Source: UBA4615 sp964399635 (GTDB taxonomy: Bacteria > Pseudomonadota > Gammaproteobacteria > Burkholderiales > Burkholderiaceae_E). From it: DNA of 64,000 bases. Numbering within the stretch: position 1 is the first letter of the stretch; every line of letters starts with the position of its first letter. Location of the stretch: contig CAYNRU010000028.1 in assembly GCA_964399635.1 (NCBI GenBank), positions 68,853 to 132,852 on the forward strand. Direction: 5' to 3'. Positions 35,308 to 43,299 of the stretch are shown in pieces. Below the pieces are notes generated by a model. It did not search any database. It was not told the origin of the DNA and was given only the letters and a program-made list of their open reading frames with translations. A program made the translations under genes and the position numbers.

Positions 35308-36708
35308 ATGCTCCGCATCCACAACTCGCTGTCGCGCCGCAAGGAAGACTTCGTCCCGCTCGAGCCGGGGCGCGTCCGCATGTACGTGTGCGGCATCACT
35401 GTCTACGATTACTGCCACGTCGGCCATGCCCGCATGATGCTGGTGTTCGACATGGTCGCGCGCTGGCTGCGCGCCACCGGTTACACGCTGACCTTCGTGC
35501 GCAACATCACCGACATCGACGACAAGATCATCCGGCGTGCGGTCGACAACGGCGAGACCATCGGCGCGCTCACCGGTCGCTTCATCGCGGCCATGCACCA
35601 GGACCTCGACGCGCTCGGCGTGCTGCGCCCCGACCACGAGCCGCGCGCGACGCAGTACGTGCCTCAGATGCTCGACCTGATCGGCCTGCTCGAGGGCAAG
35701 GGCCTGGCCTACCGGGCCGGCGGTGGCGACGTCAACTACGCGGTGCGCCGCTTCCCCGGATACGGGAGGCTGTCCGGCAAGTCGCTCGACGAGCTGCGCG
35801 CGGGCGAGCGCGTGGTGGTGGCCGACACCAAGCAGGACCCGCTCGACTTCGTGCTCTGGAAGGCGGCCAAGCCGGACGAGCCCGCCGAGGCGCAGTGGGC
35901 CTCCAGCTTCGGCGCCGGGCGCCCGGGCTGGCACATCGAGTGCTCGGCGATGGCCACCGCGTTGCTCGGGCACACGCTCGACATCCACGGCGGCGGCGCC
36001 GACCTGCAGTTCCCGCACCACGAGAACGAGATCGCGCAGAGCGAGGGCGCTCACGGCGGCACCTTCGTGCGCTACTGGATGCACAACGGCTTCGTGCGCG
36101 TCGACGACGAGAAGATGTCCAAGTCGCTCGGCAACTTCTTCACGATCCGGGAGGTGCTGCGCAAGTTCGACCCGGAGGTGATGCGCCTGTTCATCCTGCG
36201 CGCGCAGTATCGCAGCCAGCTCAACTACTCCGACGCGCATCTCGAGGATGCCCGCGCGAGCCTGCTGCGCCTGTACACCGCGCTGTCGCCCGAGGCAGGC
36301 GGGCAGCCTGCCGGCGAGCCCGACTGGGCGCGTCCCGAGGCGCAGCGCTTTCGCGAGGCGATGGACGACGACTTCAACACCCCGATCGCCATGTCGGTGC
36401 TGTTCGACCTCGCCGGCGAGCTCAACCGCTCGCGGGACCCCGCGGTCGAGCGCCAGCTGCGCGCGCTCGCTGGACTGCTGGGGCTGCTGGGCCAGCCGCG
36501 CGCCGCGGTGCTGCACGGCGGCTTGCGCGGCACCGACGCCGCCACGCAGGGCATGGCCGATGCCGACATCGACGCGCTGGTCGCCCGGCGCACCGATGCC
36601 AAGAAGGCCCGCCAGTTCGCCGAGGCCGATCGCATCCGCGCCGAGCTGCTCGCGGGCGGCGTCGTGCTCGAGGATGGCCCCGCTGGCACCCGCTGGCGCC
36701 GGGCCTGA
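35308..36708 (+). CDS. cysS: Cysteinyl-tRNA synthetase, 466 aa
   Basis: Class I synthetase charging tRNA-Cys. Zinc and HIGH region: MYVCGITVYDYCHVGHAR; second zinc ligands GWHIECSAMA and HGGGADLQFPHHENE; KMSKS motif DEKMSKSLGNFF. DALR-type helical domain and C-terminal AEADRIRAELLAGGVVLED follow. Length is that of the standard enzyme. Five bases after its stop begins the DNA glycosylase gene, and the block continues into accA. Confidence 0.97.
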   Translation: MLRIHNSLSRRKEDFVPLEPGRVRMYVCGITVYDYCHVGHARMMLVFDMVARWLRATGYTLTFVRNITDIDDKIIRRAVDNGETIGALTGRFIAAMHQDLDALGVLRPDHEPRATQYVPQMLDLIGLLEGKGLAYRAGGGDVNYAVRRFPGYGRLSGKSLDELRAGERVVVADTKQDPLDFVLWKAAKPDEPAEAQWASSFGAGRPGWHIECSAMATALLGHTLDIHGGGADLQFPHHENEIAQSEGAHGGTFVRYWMHNGFVRVDDEKMSKSLGNFFTIREVLRKFDPEVMRLFILRAQYRSQLNYSDAHLEDARASLLRLYTALSPEAGGQPAGEPDWARPEAQRFREAMDDDFNTPIAMSVLFDLAGELNRSRDPAVERQLRALAGLLGLLGQPRAAVLHGGLRGTDAATQGMADADIDALVARRTDAKKARQFAEADRIRAELLAGGVVLEDGPAGTRWRRA

Positions 36709-36712
36709 CGCC

Positions 36713-37414
36713 GTGCCCCCGACACCGCAGGCGCCGCCCCCCCGATCCCCCGGCCTGCCCGCCGCGCAGGCGCTGCCCGTCGCGCCGCCCGGCACCTCTC
36801 CCCACTACTGGCACGAGGCGGGCGCGGCGCTCGCGGCCACCGACCCGGTGATGGCCTCGGTGATCCGCGCCTGGCAAGGCAACGGGCACCTGAGCTCGCG
36901 CGGCGATCCCTTCACCACGCTCGCCCGGTCCATCGTCGGCCAGCAGATCTCGGTCAAGGCCGCCCAGTCCGTGTGGCTTCGGTTCGAGAAGGCGGCGGGC
37001 ACGATGGTGCCCGAACGTGTTGCGCGGATGCGACTGAGCACGATGACCCGCGCCGGGCTCTCGGGCCGCAAGGCGGAGTACGTGCGCGACCTGGCGGTTC
37101 GTTTCGCCAGTGCCGAGGTCGATCCGAGCCACTGGCCGGCGCTCGACGACGAGGCCGTGATCGCCGAACTCGTGAAAGTCCGTGGCATCGGGCGCTGGAC
37201 AGCGGAGATGTTCCTGATCTTCAATCTGCTGCGGCCCGATGTCTTCCCCCTGGACGACCTGGGTCTCATCAAGGCGATCTCGGTCAACTACAACGAAGGT
37301 CGACCGGTCTCGAAGGCCGAGGCGGCAGCGATCGGCGCCCGTTGGCAACCGTGGCGAACGGTGGCCACCTGGTACCTGTGGCGCAGCCTCGATCCCCTGC
37401 CGGTGGAGTACTGA
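36713..37414 (+). CDS. DNA-3-methyladenine glycosylase II family (HhH-GPD), 233 aa
   Basis: Base-excision glycosylase removing alkylated purines. The helix-hairpin-helix and catalytic Asp are visible in LVKVRGIGRWTAEMFLIFNL and VFPLDDLGLIKAI, and the first helices in TTLARSIVGQQISVKAAQSV. GTG 36713 leaves a Pro-rich lead before SPHYWHEAGAALAATDPVM, where homologues start. The next internal ATG (36850) would remove conserved residues. It sits between cysS and accA, the usual beta-proteobacterial order. Confidence 0.9.
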   Translation: MPPTPQAPPPRSPGLPAAQALPVAPPGTSPHYWHEAGAALAATDPVMASVIRAWQGNGHLSSRGDPFTTLARSIVGQQISVKAAQSVWLRFEKAAGTMVPERVARMRLSTMTRAGLSGRKAEYVRDLAVRFASAEVDPSHWPALDDEAVIAELVKVRGIGRWTAEMFLIFNLLRPDVFPLDDLGLIKAISVNYNEGRPVSKAEAAAIGARWQPWRTVATWYLWRSLDPLPVEY

Positions 37415-37421
37415 ACGACAC

Positions 37422-38384
37422 ATGAAGACCACCTTCCTGGATTTCGAGCAGCCGATCGCCGAGCTCGAGGCGAAGATCGACGAGCTGCGGTTCGTGCAGG
37501 ACGATTCTGCGGTGGACATCGCCGACGAGATCCAGCGGCTCCAGAAGAAGAGCCAGTCGCTGATCAAGGACACCTACGCCAAGCTGTCGCCGTGGCAGGT
37601 CGCCCTGGTGGCGCGCCACCCGCAGCGGCCCTACACGCTCGACTACGTCGCCTCGATGTTCACCGACTTCCATGAGCTGCACGGCGATCGCAGCTACGCC
37701 GACGACATGGCGATCGTGGGGGGCCTTGCGCGCTTCAACGGCCAGCCGGTGATGGTGATCGGCCACCAGAAGGGGCGCGACACCAAGGAGCGCGGCATCC
37801 GCAACTTCGGCATGCCGCGGCCCGAGGGCTACCGCAAGGCGCTGCGCCTGATGCGCACCGCCGAGAAGTTCGGCCTGCCGGTGATGACCTTCGTCGACAC
37901 GCCGGGCGCCTTCCCGGGCATCGGCGCCGAGGAGCGTGGCCAGTCGGAGGCGATCGGACGCAACCTGTTCGCGATGGCCGAGCTGCGCGTGCCGATCGTC
38001 ACCACCATCATCGGCGAGGGCGGATCGGGCGGTGCGCTCGCGATCGCGGTCGCCGACTGCGTGCTGATGCTGCAGTACTCGATCTACTCGGTGATCTCGC
38101 CCGAGGGCTGCGCGGCGATCCTGTGGAAGAGCGCCGAGAAGGCGCCCGAGGCCGCGGAGACGCTGGGCATCACCGCCCACCGCCTCAAGGCGCTGGGCCT
38201 GATCGACCGCATCGTCTCCGAGCCGCTCGGCGGCGCCCACCGGGACGTGGTGCAGATGTCGCAGCTGCTCAAGCGCGCGCTCGGCGAGGCGCTGCGCCAG
38301 TTCCAGAACGTCAGCGCCGACGATCTGGTCAAGCTGCGCCAGCAGCGCATCATGGCGTATGGCAAGGTCAAGGAGATCGGTTGA
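37422..38384 (+). CDS. accA: Acetyl-CoA carboxylase carboxyltransferase subunit alpha, 320 aa
   Basis: Alpha subunit of the carboxyltransferase that makes malonyl-CoA for fatty acid synthesis, working with AccD. Characteristic segments: the N-terminal helix FLDFEQPIAELEAKIDELR, DFHELHGDR, GHQKGRDTKER, FVDTPGAFPGIGAEERGQ and the oxyanion loop GEGGSGGALAIAVAD. Full length. It begins 7 bases after the glycosylase stop, and tilS overlaps its 3' end. Confidence 0.98.
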   Translation: MKTTFLDFEQPIAELEAKIDELRFVQDDSAVDIADEIQRLQKKSQSLIKDTYAKLSPWQVALVARHPQRPYTLDYVASMFTDFHELHGDRSYADDMAIVGGLARFNGQPVMVIGHQKGRDTKERGIRNFGMPRPEGYRKALRLMRTAEKFGLPVMTFVDTPGAFPGIGAEERGQSEAIGRNLFAMAELRVPIVTTIIGEGGSGGALAIAVADCVLMLQYSIYSVISPEGCAAILWKSAEKAPEAAETLGITAHRLKALGLIDRIVSEPLGGAHRDVVQMSQLLKRALGEALRQFQNVSADDLVKLRQQRIMAYGKVKEIG

Positions 38385-39834
38385 CGACGCAGTCGGCGCA
38401 GCGCTCGCCGCGCCCGGTCGTCCCGTCGCGCCAGGCCCCCTCGACCCCGACGACAGTCCGGCCGACCTTCCGGCGCTGACGGACCCTGCCGGCCCGATCG
38501 CGGTCGCGTTCAGCGGCGGGCTGGACTCCTCGGTGCTGCTGCACGCAGTGGCGCGCCTTGCGGGCCCCTCGCGCGTGCTCGCGCTGCACGTGCACCACGG
38601 CCTGCAGCCGGCGGCCGACGGCTGGGTCGGCCACTGCGCCGCGCAGGCCGCCGCGCTCGGCGTCGGGTTCGGCGCGCTACGCGCGCAGGGCGCGCCCGCG
38701 CGCAACGACAGCGTCGAGCAGTGGGCGCGCGGCGAGCGCTACCGGCTGCTGCTGCGGGCGGCCCGCGACGCGCACGCGGCGGTGCTGGTCACCGCCCACC
38801 ACGCCGACGACCAGCTCGAGACCGTGCTGCTCGCGCTGGCGCGCGGCTGCGGCCTCGACGGGCTCACCGGCATCGCCGCGCGCGACACGCGCGAGGGTGT
38901 GACGCTGCTGCGCCCGCTGCTCCCGGTCACGCGCGAGGCGCTGCACGCCTACGCGCTGGCCCACGGCATCGCGTGGATCGAGGACCCCAGCAACGCCGAC
39001 GACTCGCTCGCGCGCAACGCGGTGCGCCATAGGCTGCTGCCGACGATCCGCGCGGTGCTGCCCGAGCTGTCGGCCCAGCTGCCCGACACCATCGCGCTGC
39101 TGGCGCAGGCGCGCGCCACGCTAGACGCACTGGCCGCCGAAGACCTCGCGCGCGCGCGGCGCCCGCAGGATGCGGGCGGCGCGGCGAGCCTGCACCGGCC
39201 CGCGCTCGCGGCGCTCCCCGCCGCGCGCCAGGCCGCGGCGCTGCGCGCCTGGCTGGTGGGCCTGGGCGCGCGGCCGCCCACGCGCGCCAAGCTCGATGCG
39301 TTGCGCGCGCAGCTGGTGCTGGGGCAGGGCGCGCAGGGCGACGTCGGCCACGACGGCTGGCGGCTGCTGCGCTACCGCGACCGCCTCTTCGCCTTGCGCG
39401 AGGACGCCGTTCCCGCGCCGCTCGCGCCGGTCACGTTGCGCTGGCGGGGCGAGGACGCGATCGTGCTGCCCGGCGCAGGGCGCATCGAGTTCGGTCGGGT
39501 GGCGCAGGGCCTGCCCGATCCCTGGCTGCGCGCGCAGGCGCTGGAGGTGGCGCCCGCGTCGTCGTCCGCCCGCCTGCGCACGCTCGCCGGCGCGCCGTCG
39601 CGCACGCTCAAGAACCTGTGGCAGGAGAGCGGGCTGCCGGCGTGGCTGCGCCGCGCCATGCCCTCGGTCAGCGTCGAGGGGCGGCTGCTGATGGTCGCGC
39701 CCTTCGGCCCCGATCGCGATGCCCGCTGGCCCTCGGCCTCGCCCGGCATCCAGGTCGGGTGGCGTCCGACGCGGGCCGACGACCCACGCCGGCTGTTTTG
39801 TGCAATGCACAATGAGCCGCGCCCGCCGCTATAA
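38359..39834 (+). CDS. tilS: tRNA(Ile)-lysidine synthetase, 491 aa
   Basis: Converts C34 of tRNA-Ile(CAU) to lysidine. The PP-loop ATP site is VAFSGGLDSSVLLHAV, followed by HVHHGLQ, TAHHADDQLETVLLALARG and WIEDPSNADDSLARNAVRH, then the C-terminal TilS domains with a rigid GAPSRTLKNLWQESGLPAWLR segment. ATG 38359 lies inside the accA 3' end (26-base overlap) and gives about 45 extra residues before the PP-loop. No in-frame later start exists before the loop. The stop lies inside the lysC promoter. Confidence 0.95.
   Translation: MARSRRSVDDAVGAALAAPGRPVAPGPLDPDDSPADLPALTDPAGPIAVAFSGGLDSSVLLHAVARLAGPSRVLALHVHHGLQPAADGWVGHCAAQAAALGVGFGALRAQGAPARNDSVEQWARGERYRLLLRAARDAHAAVLVTAHHADDQLETVLLALARGCGLDGLTGIAARDTREGVTLLRPLLPVTREALHAYALAHGIAWIEDPSNADDSLARNAVRHRLLPTIRAVLPELSAQLPDTIALLAQARATLDALAAEDLARARRPQDAGGAASLHRPALAALPAARQAAALRAWLVGLGARPPTRAKLDALRAQLVLGQGAQGDVGHDGWRLLRYRDRLFALREDAVPAPLAPVTLRWRGEDAIVLPGAGRIEFGRVAQGLPDPWLRAQALEVAPASSSARLRTLAGAPSRTLKNLWQESGLPAWLRRAMPSVSVEGRLLMVAPFGPDRDARWPSASPGIQVGWRPTRADDPRRLFCAMHNEPRPPL
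39798..39812. repeat. TTGTGC-AAT-GCACAA inverted repeat at the lysC promoter
   Basis: Perfect 6-bp arms with a 3-base centre, in the last codons of tilS and ending 17 bases before the lysC TATAAT, where the -35 is expected. It could be an operator or a coincidence of coding sequence. Confidence 0.5.
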
Positions 39835-39835
39835 T
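39830..39835 (+). promoter_or_regulatory. TATAAT -10 element for lysC
   Basis: Perfect TATAAT 32 bases before the lysC ATG, overlapping the tilS stop codon. Confidence 0.6.
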
Positions 39836-39867
39836 CGCGGGTTCCCTGCTGACGGACCGTCCTCGTC

Positions 39868-41121
39868 ATGGCCCTGATCGTTCACAAGTACGGCGGCACC
39901 TCGATGGGCTCGGTCGAGCGCATCAAGAACGTCGCCCAGCGGGTTGCCAAGTGGCATCGCGCCGGGCATCGCCTGGTCGTGGTGCCGTCCGCGATGTCCG
40001 GCGAGACCAACCGACTGATCGCACTCGCCCGCGACATCCAGCCGCAGCCCGACCCGCGCGAGCTCGACATGATCGCCTCCACCGGCGAGCAGGTCTCGGT
40101 GGGCCTGCTCGCGATGGCGCTCAAGGCGATCGGGCTCGACGCCGTCAGCTACGCCGGCTGGCAGGTCCCGGTGCGTACCGACGACGCGTTCACCAAGGCG
40201 CGCATCACCCAGATCGACGACACCCGCGTGCGTGCCGATCTCGATGCCGGGCGGGTGGTGGTGGTGACCGGCTTCCAGGGCGTCGATCCACAGGGCAACA
40301 TCACCACGCTGGGGCGCGGCGGCTCCGACACCTCGGCGGTGGCGGTGGCGGCGGCGATGGGCGCCGACGAGTGCCTGATCTACACCGACGTCGACGGCGT
40401 CTACACCACCGACCCGCGGATCGTCCCCGAGGCGAGGCGGCTCGAGCGCATCACCTTCGAGGAGATGCTCGAGATGGCGAGCCTCGGCTCCAAGGTGCTG
40501 CAGATCCGCTCGGTGGAGTTCGCCGGCAAGTACAAGGTCAAGACCCGCGTGCTGTCCAGCCTGACCCCGCCGGACATGCCCTTGGCCGACGAGATGAAGT
40601 CCGGCACGCTGATCACGTTCGAGGAAGACCAGAGCATGGAACAGGCAGTCATTTCCGGCATCGCGTTTGCGCGCGACGAGGCCAAGATCACCGTCATGAA
40701 CGTGCCCGACCGTCCGGGCATCGCCTACCAGATCCTGGGGCCGGTGGCCGAGGCCAACGTCGACGTCGACATGATCATTCAGAACCAGAGCGTCGATGGC
40801 AGCACCGACTTCTCGTTCACGGTCAGCCGCGCCGAGTACCAGAAGGCGCTCGAGGTGCTGGAGGGCAAGGTCAAGGACACCGTCAAGGCTGGCCGGATCA
40901 TCGGCGACCCCAAGATCGCCAAGGTGTCGGTCGTGGGCATCGGCATGCGCTCGCACGTGGGCATCGCGAGCCGGATGTTCCGCACGCTGGCCGAGGAGGG
41001 GATCAACATCCAGATGATCTCGACCAGCGAGATCAAGATCTCGGTGGTGATCGAGGACAAGTACCTGGAGCTCGCGGTGCGGGCGCTGCACAAGGCGTTC
41101 GACCTCGAGCAGGCCGCCTGA
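39868..41121 (+). CDS. lysC: Aspartate kinase, 417 aa
   Basis: First enzyme of the aspartate pathway to lysine, threonine and methionine. The N-terminal kinase motif VHKYGGTSMGSVERIKNVA, the substrate loop GRGGSDTSAVAVAAAMGA and the two C-terminal ACT domains (ITVMNVPDRPGIAYQILGPV; VSVVGIGMRSHVGIASRMF) are all visible. This is the single-function, feedback-inhibited type, in contrast to the fused ThrA form. Together with dapA it supplies diaminopimelate. A hairpin downstream separates it from tRNA-Ser. Confidence 0.97.
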   Translation: MALIVHKYGGTSMGSVERIKNVAQRVAKWHRAGHRLVVVPSAMSGETNRLIALARDIQPQPDPRELDMIASTGEQVSVGLLAMALKAIGLDAVSYAGWQVPVRTDDAFTKARITQIDDTRVRADLDAGRVVVVTGFQGVDPQGNITTLGRGGSDTSAVAVAAAMGADECLIYTDVDGVYTTDPRIVPEARRLERITFEEMLEMASLGSKVLQIRSVEFAGKYKVKTRVLSSLTPPDMPLADEMKSGTLITFEEDQSMEQAVISGIAFARDEAKITVMNVPDRPGIAYQILGPVAEANVDVDMIIQNQSVDGSTDFSFTVSRAEYQKALEVLEGKVKDTVKAGRIIGDPKIAKVSVVGIGMRSHVGIASRMFRTLAEEGINIQMISTSEIKISVVIEDKYLELAVRALHKAFDLEQAA

Positions 41122-41140
41122 GGTCGGCAGGCCGGTCTCG

Positions 41141-41175
41141 GCAGCCCCGCGGTCGGGCAGTGCGCCCGGGGCTGC
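41141..41175 (+). terminator. Hairpin after lysC
   Basis: Inverted repeat GCAGCCCC/GGGGCTGC with a 19-base GC-rich interior, 20 bases after the lysC stop. No T-run. A TAAGAT (41180-41185) just after it may be the tRNA -10 box. Confidence 0.4.
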
Positions 41176-41195
41176 ATGGTAAGATTCAGCGGTAC

Positions 41196-41286
41196 GGAGT
41201 CGTGACCGAGAGGCCGAAGGTGCTCCCCTGCTAAGGGAGTATGTGCCAAAAGCGCATCGAGGGTTCGAATCCCTCCGACTCCGCCA
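41196..41286 (+). tRNA. tRNA-Ser (anticodon GCU)
   Basis: Acceptor stem GGAGTCG/CGACTCC, D-arm GACCGAGAGGCCGAAGGT, anticodon stem-loop CTCCCCTGCTAAGGGAG with GCT at 41230-41232, a long variable arm as required for serine, T-arm GGGTTCGAATCCC, discriminator G and encoded CCA. It decodes AGC and AGU. Lower-GC accessory DNA begins right after it, so it may have been an integration target. Confidence 0.95.
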
Positions 41287-41298
41287 GAACAAGGCCTG

Positions 41299-41312
41299 CT
41301 AGCTCGCTCAGT
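41299..41312 (+). repeat. Inverted-repeat half flanking the toxin-antitoxin segment (left copy)
   Basis: CTAGCTCGCTCAGT here matches the reverse complement of ACTGAGCGAGTTAG at 42523-42536 in 13 of 14 positions. The two copies bracket the DUF3703 and first higBA genes. Confidence 0.45.
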
Positions 41313-41331
41313 CGGGTTGTCAAGCGCCAAG

Positions 41332-41357
41332 AGCCCCGCAACACGCGGGGCTTTTCT
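41332..41357 (+). terminator. Rho-independent terminator after tRNA-Ser
   Basis: 8-bp stem AGCCCCGC/GCGGGGCT with a 5-base loop, followed by TTTTCT. It ends the tRNA transcript 46 bases after the CCA. Confidence 0.88.
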
Positions 41358-41405
41358 CTATGGGCTCCTGACTGACCCCATGGCCACCCATCCCCGAAAT
41401 CCGTG

Positions 41406-41804
41406 TCAAACCCCGTTTCGTCTCAGAACCTCCTGACCAGAAGCTTGTGCGGCCCTCATGAGTATCTGCAGATCGGCAGGGATCGGCAATGTCCGGAAGG
41501 GGCTGACGTTGGCTCCCCCGGTGTTGCCCGCCGGAACCAAGCCAAAGGCGGTTCTTGTGGCGGCGCCGAAGATACGGAAAAGTTGCCCAGCGACCTCCCT
41601 GCTGCTCGGCTGTCGCAATCCCCAGCGCATCATCAGGATATGTGTTTGGGTGTGCAGCCAGGTTGAGTTCTGCCCAAGGATATGCGCACGCTCCAAGTGC
41701 CGAAACGCAAGGTGCGGATCACCGCTGGATTCGGCCCGGGCGGCTGTAACAACCTCGAGGTCCCAGTGGGTTTGATTCGCTTGTAGTAACTCTTCATGAT
41801 GCAC
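41406..41804 (-). CDS. DUF3703 family protein, 132 aa
   Basis: Contains the DUF3703 core: AFRHLERAHILGQNSTWLHTQTHILMM in essence (key residues HLERAHILGQ near position 35), then QLFRIFGAATRTAFGLVP and the ending GNTGGANVSPFRTLPIPADL. The function of the family is unknown; members are often seen next to metal or arsenic resistance genes, none of which is present here. It is the first protein gene behind tRNA-Ser. Confidence 0.85.
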   Translation of the reverse strand: MHHEELLQANQTHWDLEVVTAARAESSGDPHLAFRHLERAHILGQNSTWLHTQTHILMMRWGLRQPSSREVAGQLFRIFGAATRTAFGLVPAGNTGGANVSPFRTLPIPADLQILMRAAQASGQEVLRRNGV

Positions 41805-41822
41805 CTATCATGTTCGTGGTCG

Positions 41823-42122
41823 TCATGCAGCAGTACTCGATGGAGACGCATGTAACTGCAACCCCAGTGCCGCGATGACCTTCATGATCGTCGCGAGCTC
41901 GGGGTTGCCGTCAGCCGAGAGAGCTTTGTAGAGGCTCTCTCGGCCCAACCCCGCATCGCGGGCAATCTGACTCATGCCTTTGGCGCGCGCAATATCGCCG
42001 AGCGCAGCGGCAATCAGTGCAGCGTCCCCCTCTTGAAGCGCCGCTTCCAGATAGGCTGCCATGTCCTCTTTGGTGACGAGATGCTCGGCAGGATCCCAGA
42101 CTCGGGTCTTGGTTTTGGGCAT
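41823..42122 (-). CDS. HigA-like antitoxin of a type II toxin-antitoxin pair, 99 aa
   Basis: Short helix-turn-helix protein: DPAEHLVTKEDMAAYLEAAL then IARAKGMSQIARDAGLGRESLYKALS, the pattern of the 'probable addiction module antidote' family. ATG 42122 has AAGGAG 8 bases upstream; a GTG 9 bases earlier overlaps the toxin stop. It should neutralise the RelE-like toxin encoded immediately upstream and autorepress the pair. Confidence 0.9.
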   Translation of the reverse strand: MPKTKTRVWDPAEHLVTKEDMAAYLEAALQEGDAALIAAALGDIARAKGMSQIARDAGLGRESLYKALSADGNPELATIMKVIAALGLQLHASPSSTAA

Positions 42123-42127
42123 GGTCT

Positions 42128-42424
42128 TCACTCCTTCAGATCGTTTGCCGCAGCCTTGGCGTTGCGAATGTCTTTGTCTTGTGTGGACTTGTCGCCTCCG
42201 GCCAGCAAGACGATCACGACTTCGCCGCGCTGGATGAAATAGACCCGGTATCCAGGCCCGTGATCAACTCTCAGTTCCGACACGCCATCGCCAACGGGCT
42301 TGGCGTCCCCGGCGTTCCCGAGTGACAGGCGCCGGATGCGGATGTCAATGCGAGCGCGGGCGACTCGGTCTCGCAGACCAGCGAACCATTTGCCGTAGGC
42401 TTCAGTCTGCTGGATCTGAATCAT
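42128..42424 (-). CDS. RelE/HigB-like toxin of a type II toxin-antitoxin pair, 98 aa
   Basis: Family of short mRNA-interferase toxins (addiction module killer type): IQQTEAYGKWFAGLRDRVARA, IRIRRLSLGNAGDAKPVG, and the core GPGYRVYFIQRGEVVIVLLAGGDKSTQDKDI. All core segments are intact. ATG 42424 gives the family N-terminus. Toxin-first order followed 5 bases later by the antitoxin matches HigBA-type loci. Cleavage of ribosome-bound mRNA is expected from the family. Confidence 0.92.
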   Translation of the reverse strand: MIQIQQTEAYGKWFAGLRDRVARARIDIRIRRLSLGNAGDAKPVGDGVSELRVDHGPGYRVYFIQRGEVVIVLLAGGDKSTQDKDIRNAKAAANDLKE

Positions 42425-42482
42425 GCCAAACCGTATCCCATGGGAGACATTCTCGTCAAGCTCGGCTTGTAGCCGCTTGTGA

Positions 42483-42504
42483 GTCCGAATCCCCGACCCC
42501 ACCA
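42483..42504 (+). repeat. Imperfect copy of the tRNA 3' end (att-like)
   Basis: GTCCGAATCCCCGACCCCACCA resembles the last 24 bases of tRNA-Ser at 41263-41286 (GTTCGAATCCC...CCGCCA), with two missing bases and three changes, and includes CCA. No matching T-stem or acceptor partner lies upstream, so it is not a tRNA gene. It could be an attachment-site remnant. Confidence 0.45.
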
Positions 42505-42522
42505 AAAACAGGGGGCCTGAAA

Positions 42523-42536
42523 ACTGAGCGAGTTAG
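42523..42536 (-). repeat. Inverted-repeat half flanking the toxin-antitoxin segment (right copy)
   Basis: ACTGAGCGAGTTAG, the reverse-complement partner of 41299-41312 with one mismatch. Confidence 0.45.
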
Positions 42537-42828
42537 TGGAGCAATGTGTTCTGGCCCGCCAGAAGATTCTTCACAACCTTCAGTACTTCAAATAATGAGT
42601 TGTAAAACATTGATTTGATTGATGTTTTTCGATCGGATCGCAACGTGATCTTGAAAAAACTGCCTCGGCAGAGGGCCTTCCCCCAGATTGAGGCGGTGTT
42701 CTGCTCAGAACCAATTGACTGAACGAATTGGAAAGTCGATTGTCAAGACGTACCGCCGATTGAACGCTGTTTGTGGCGATGCCGGTGACCAACCGCAGGC
42801 TTTTGCTCCCGGAACCCCGACCACGAAA

Positions 42829-43299
42829 TCAGTGCTTGGCGATGAAGTGCCGGCGCGAAAAGAGCAAGGGAATACCGAACATCAGCCCAGTTGCCGTATT
42901 GAGCAACACATTGCCCCAGACGCCATGGGCGATTGAAAACGCCGTGTCGATCAGAAACCAACTGGCCAGTGGAATCGCGATGCTGTTCCAGGCGTGCAGC
43001 CGGCCTTCGAGGAACGGGCCCCTGGCCAACAGGATGATGCAGATCATCCAGCCCGCCATCACGGCGCCGATGATGCCGTTGGCAAACCAAATGTAGCCAT
43101 GTGCCTGTCTCGGCACTTCAACCGGGATGGACAACTGGTGGAAGTAGACCAGATTGAAGAGTGCTTCCCCGAGGCGTGGCGACAACAGCAATATCAAGCT
43201 CAGGACGATGACGACAGCCGCTGCGCCTTGAACAAGGCGCGACCAAAGGAGCAGCGCCGGGGTGGCGGCTGCATCCGCGGAGTCCTGCTCCCTAGTCAT
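42829..43299 (-). CDS. Four-helix membrane protein of unknown function, 156 aa
   Basis: Four hydrophobic segments: about 20-43 (VVIVLSLILLLSPRLG), 68-92 (IWFANGIIGAVMAGWMICII), 104-124 and 128-148 (VLLNTATGLMFGIPLLFS). No family is recognised. Its start codon overlaps the stop of the higA-like antitoxin gene, so it is translated from the same message. A functional link between a membrane protein and a toxin-antitoxin operon would be unusual; the gene may simply be a passenger. Confidence 0.78.
   Translation of the reverse strand: MTREQDSADAAATPALLLWSRLVQGAAAVVIVLSLILLLSPRLGEALFNLVYFHQLSIPVEVPRQAHGYIWFANGIIGAVMAGWMICIILLARGPFLEGRLHAWNSIAIPLASWFLIDTAFSIAHGVWGNVLLNTATGLMFGIPLLFSRRHFIAKH

Larger units (their letters stand above)
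42425..42828. other. Intergenic stretch in the island, no protein gene seen
   Basis: About 400 bases of lower GC. It holds the promoter region of the first toxin-antitoxin pair, a sequence resembling the 3' end of a tRNA (42483-42504) and one half of an inverted repeat (42523-42536). The AT-rich patch 42590-42660 shows no convincing ORF; short open frames lack ribosome-binding sites. Confidence 0.6.

Noticed and set aside
41633..41851. 72-residue minus-strand ORF overlapping DUF3703
   Set aside because: Different frame from the DUF3703 protein, which has a clear family match; no motif of its own.
42483..42504. Complete tRNA gene suspected from the CCA-ending fragment
   Set aside because: No 5' acceptor strand, D-arm or anticodon stem upstream fits; only the 3' end resembles a tRNA.
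42580..42792. Possible 70-residue ORF in the lower-GC gap
   Set aside because: No ribosome-binding site or recognisable sequence; it ends inside the AT-rich patch.
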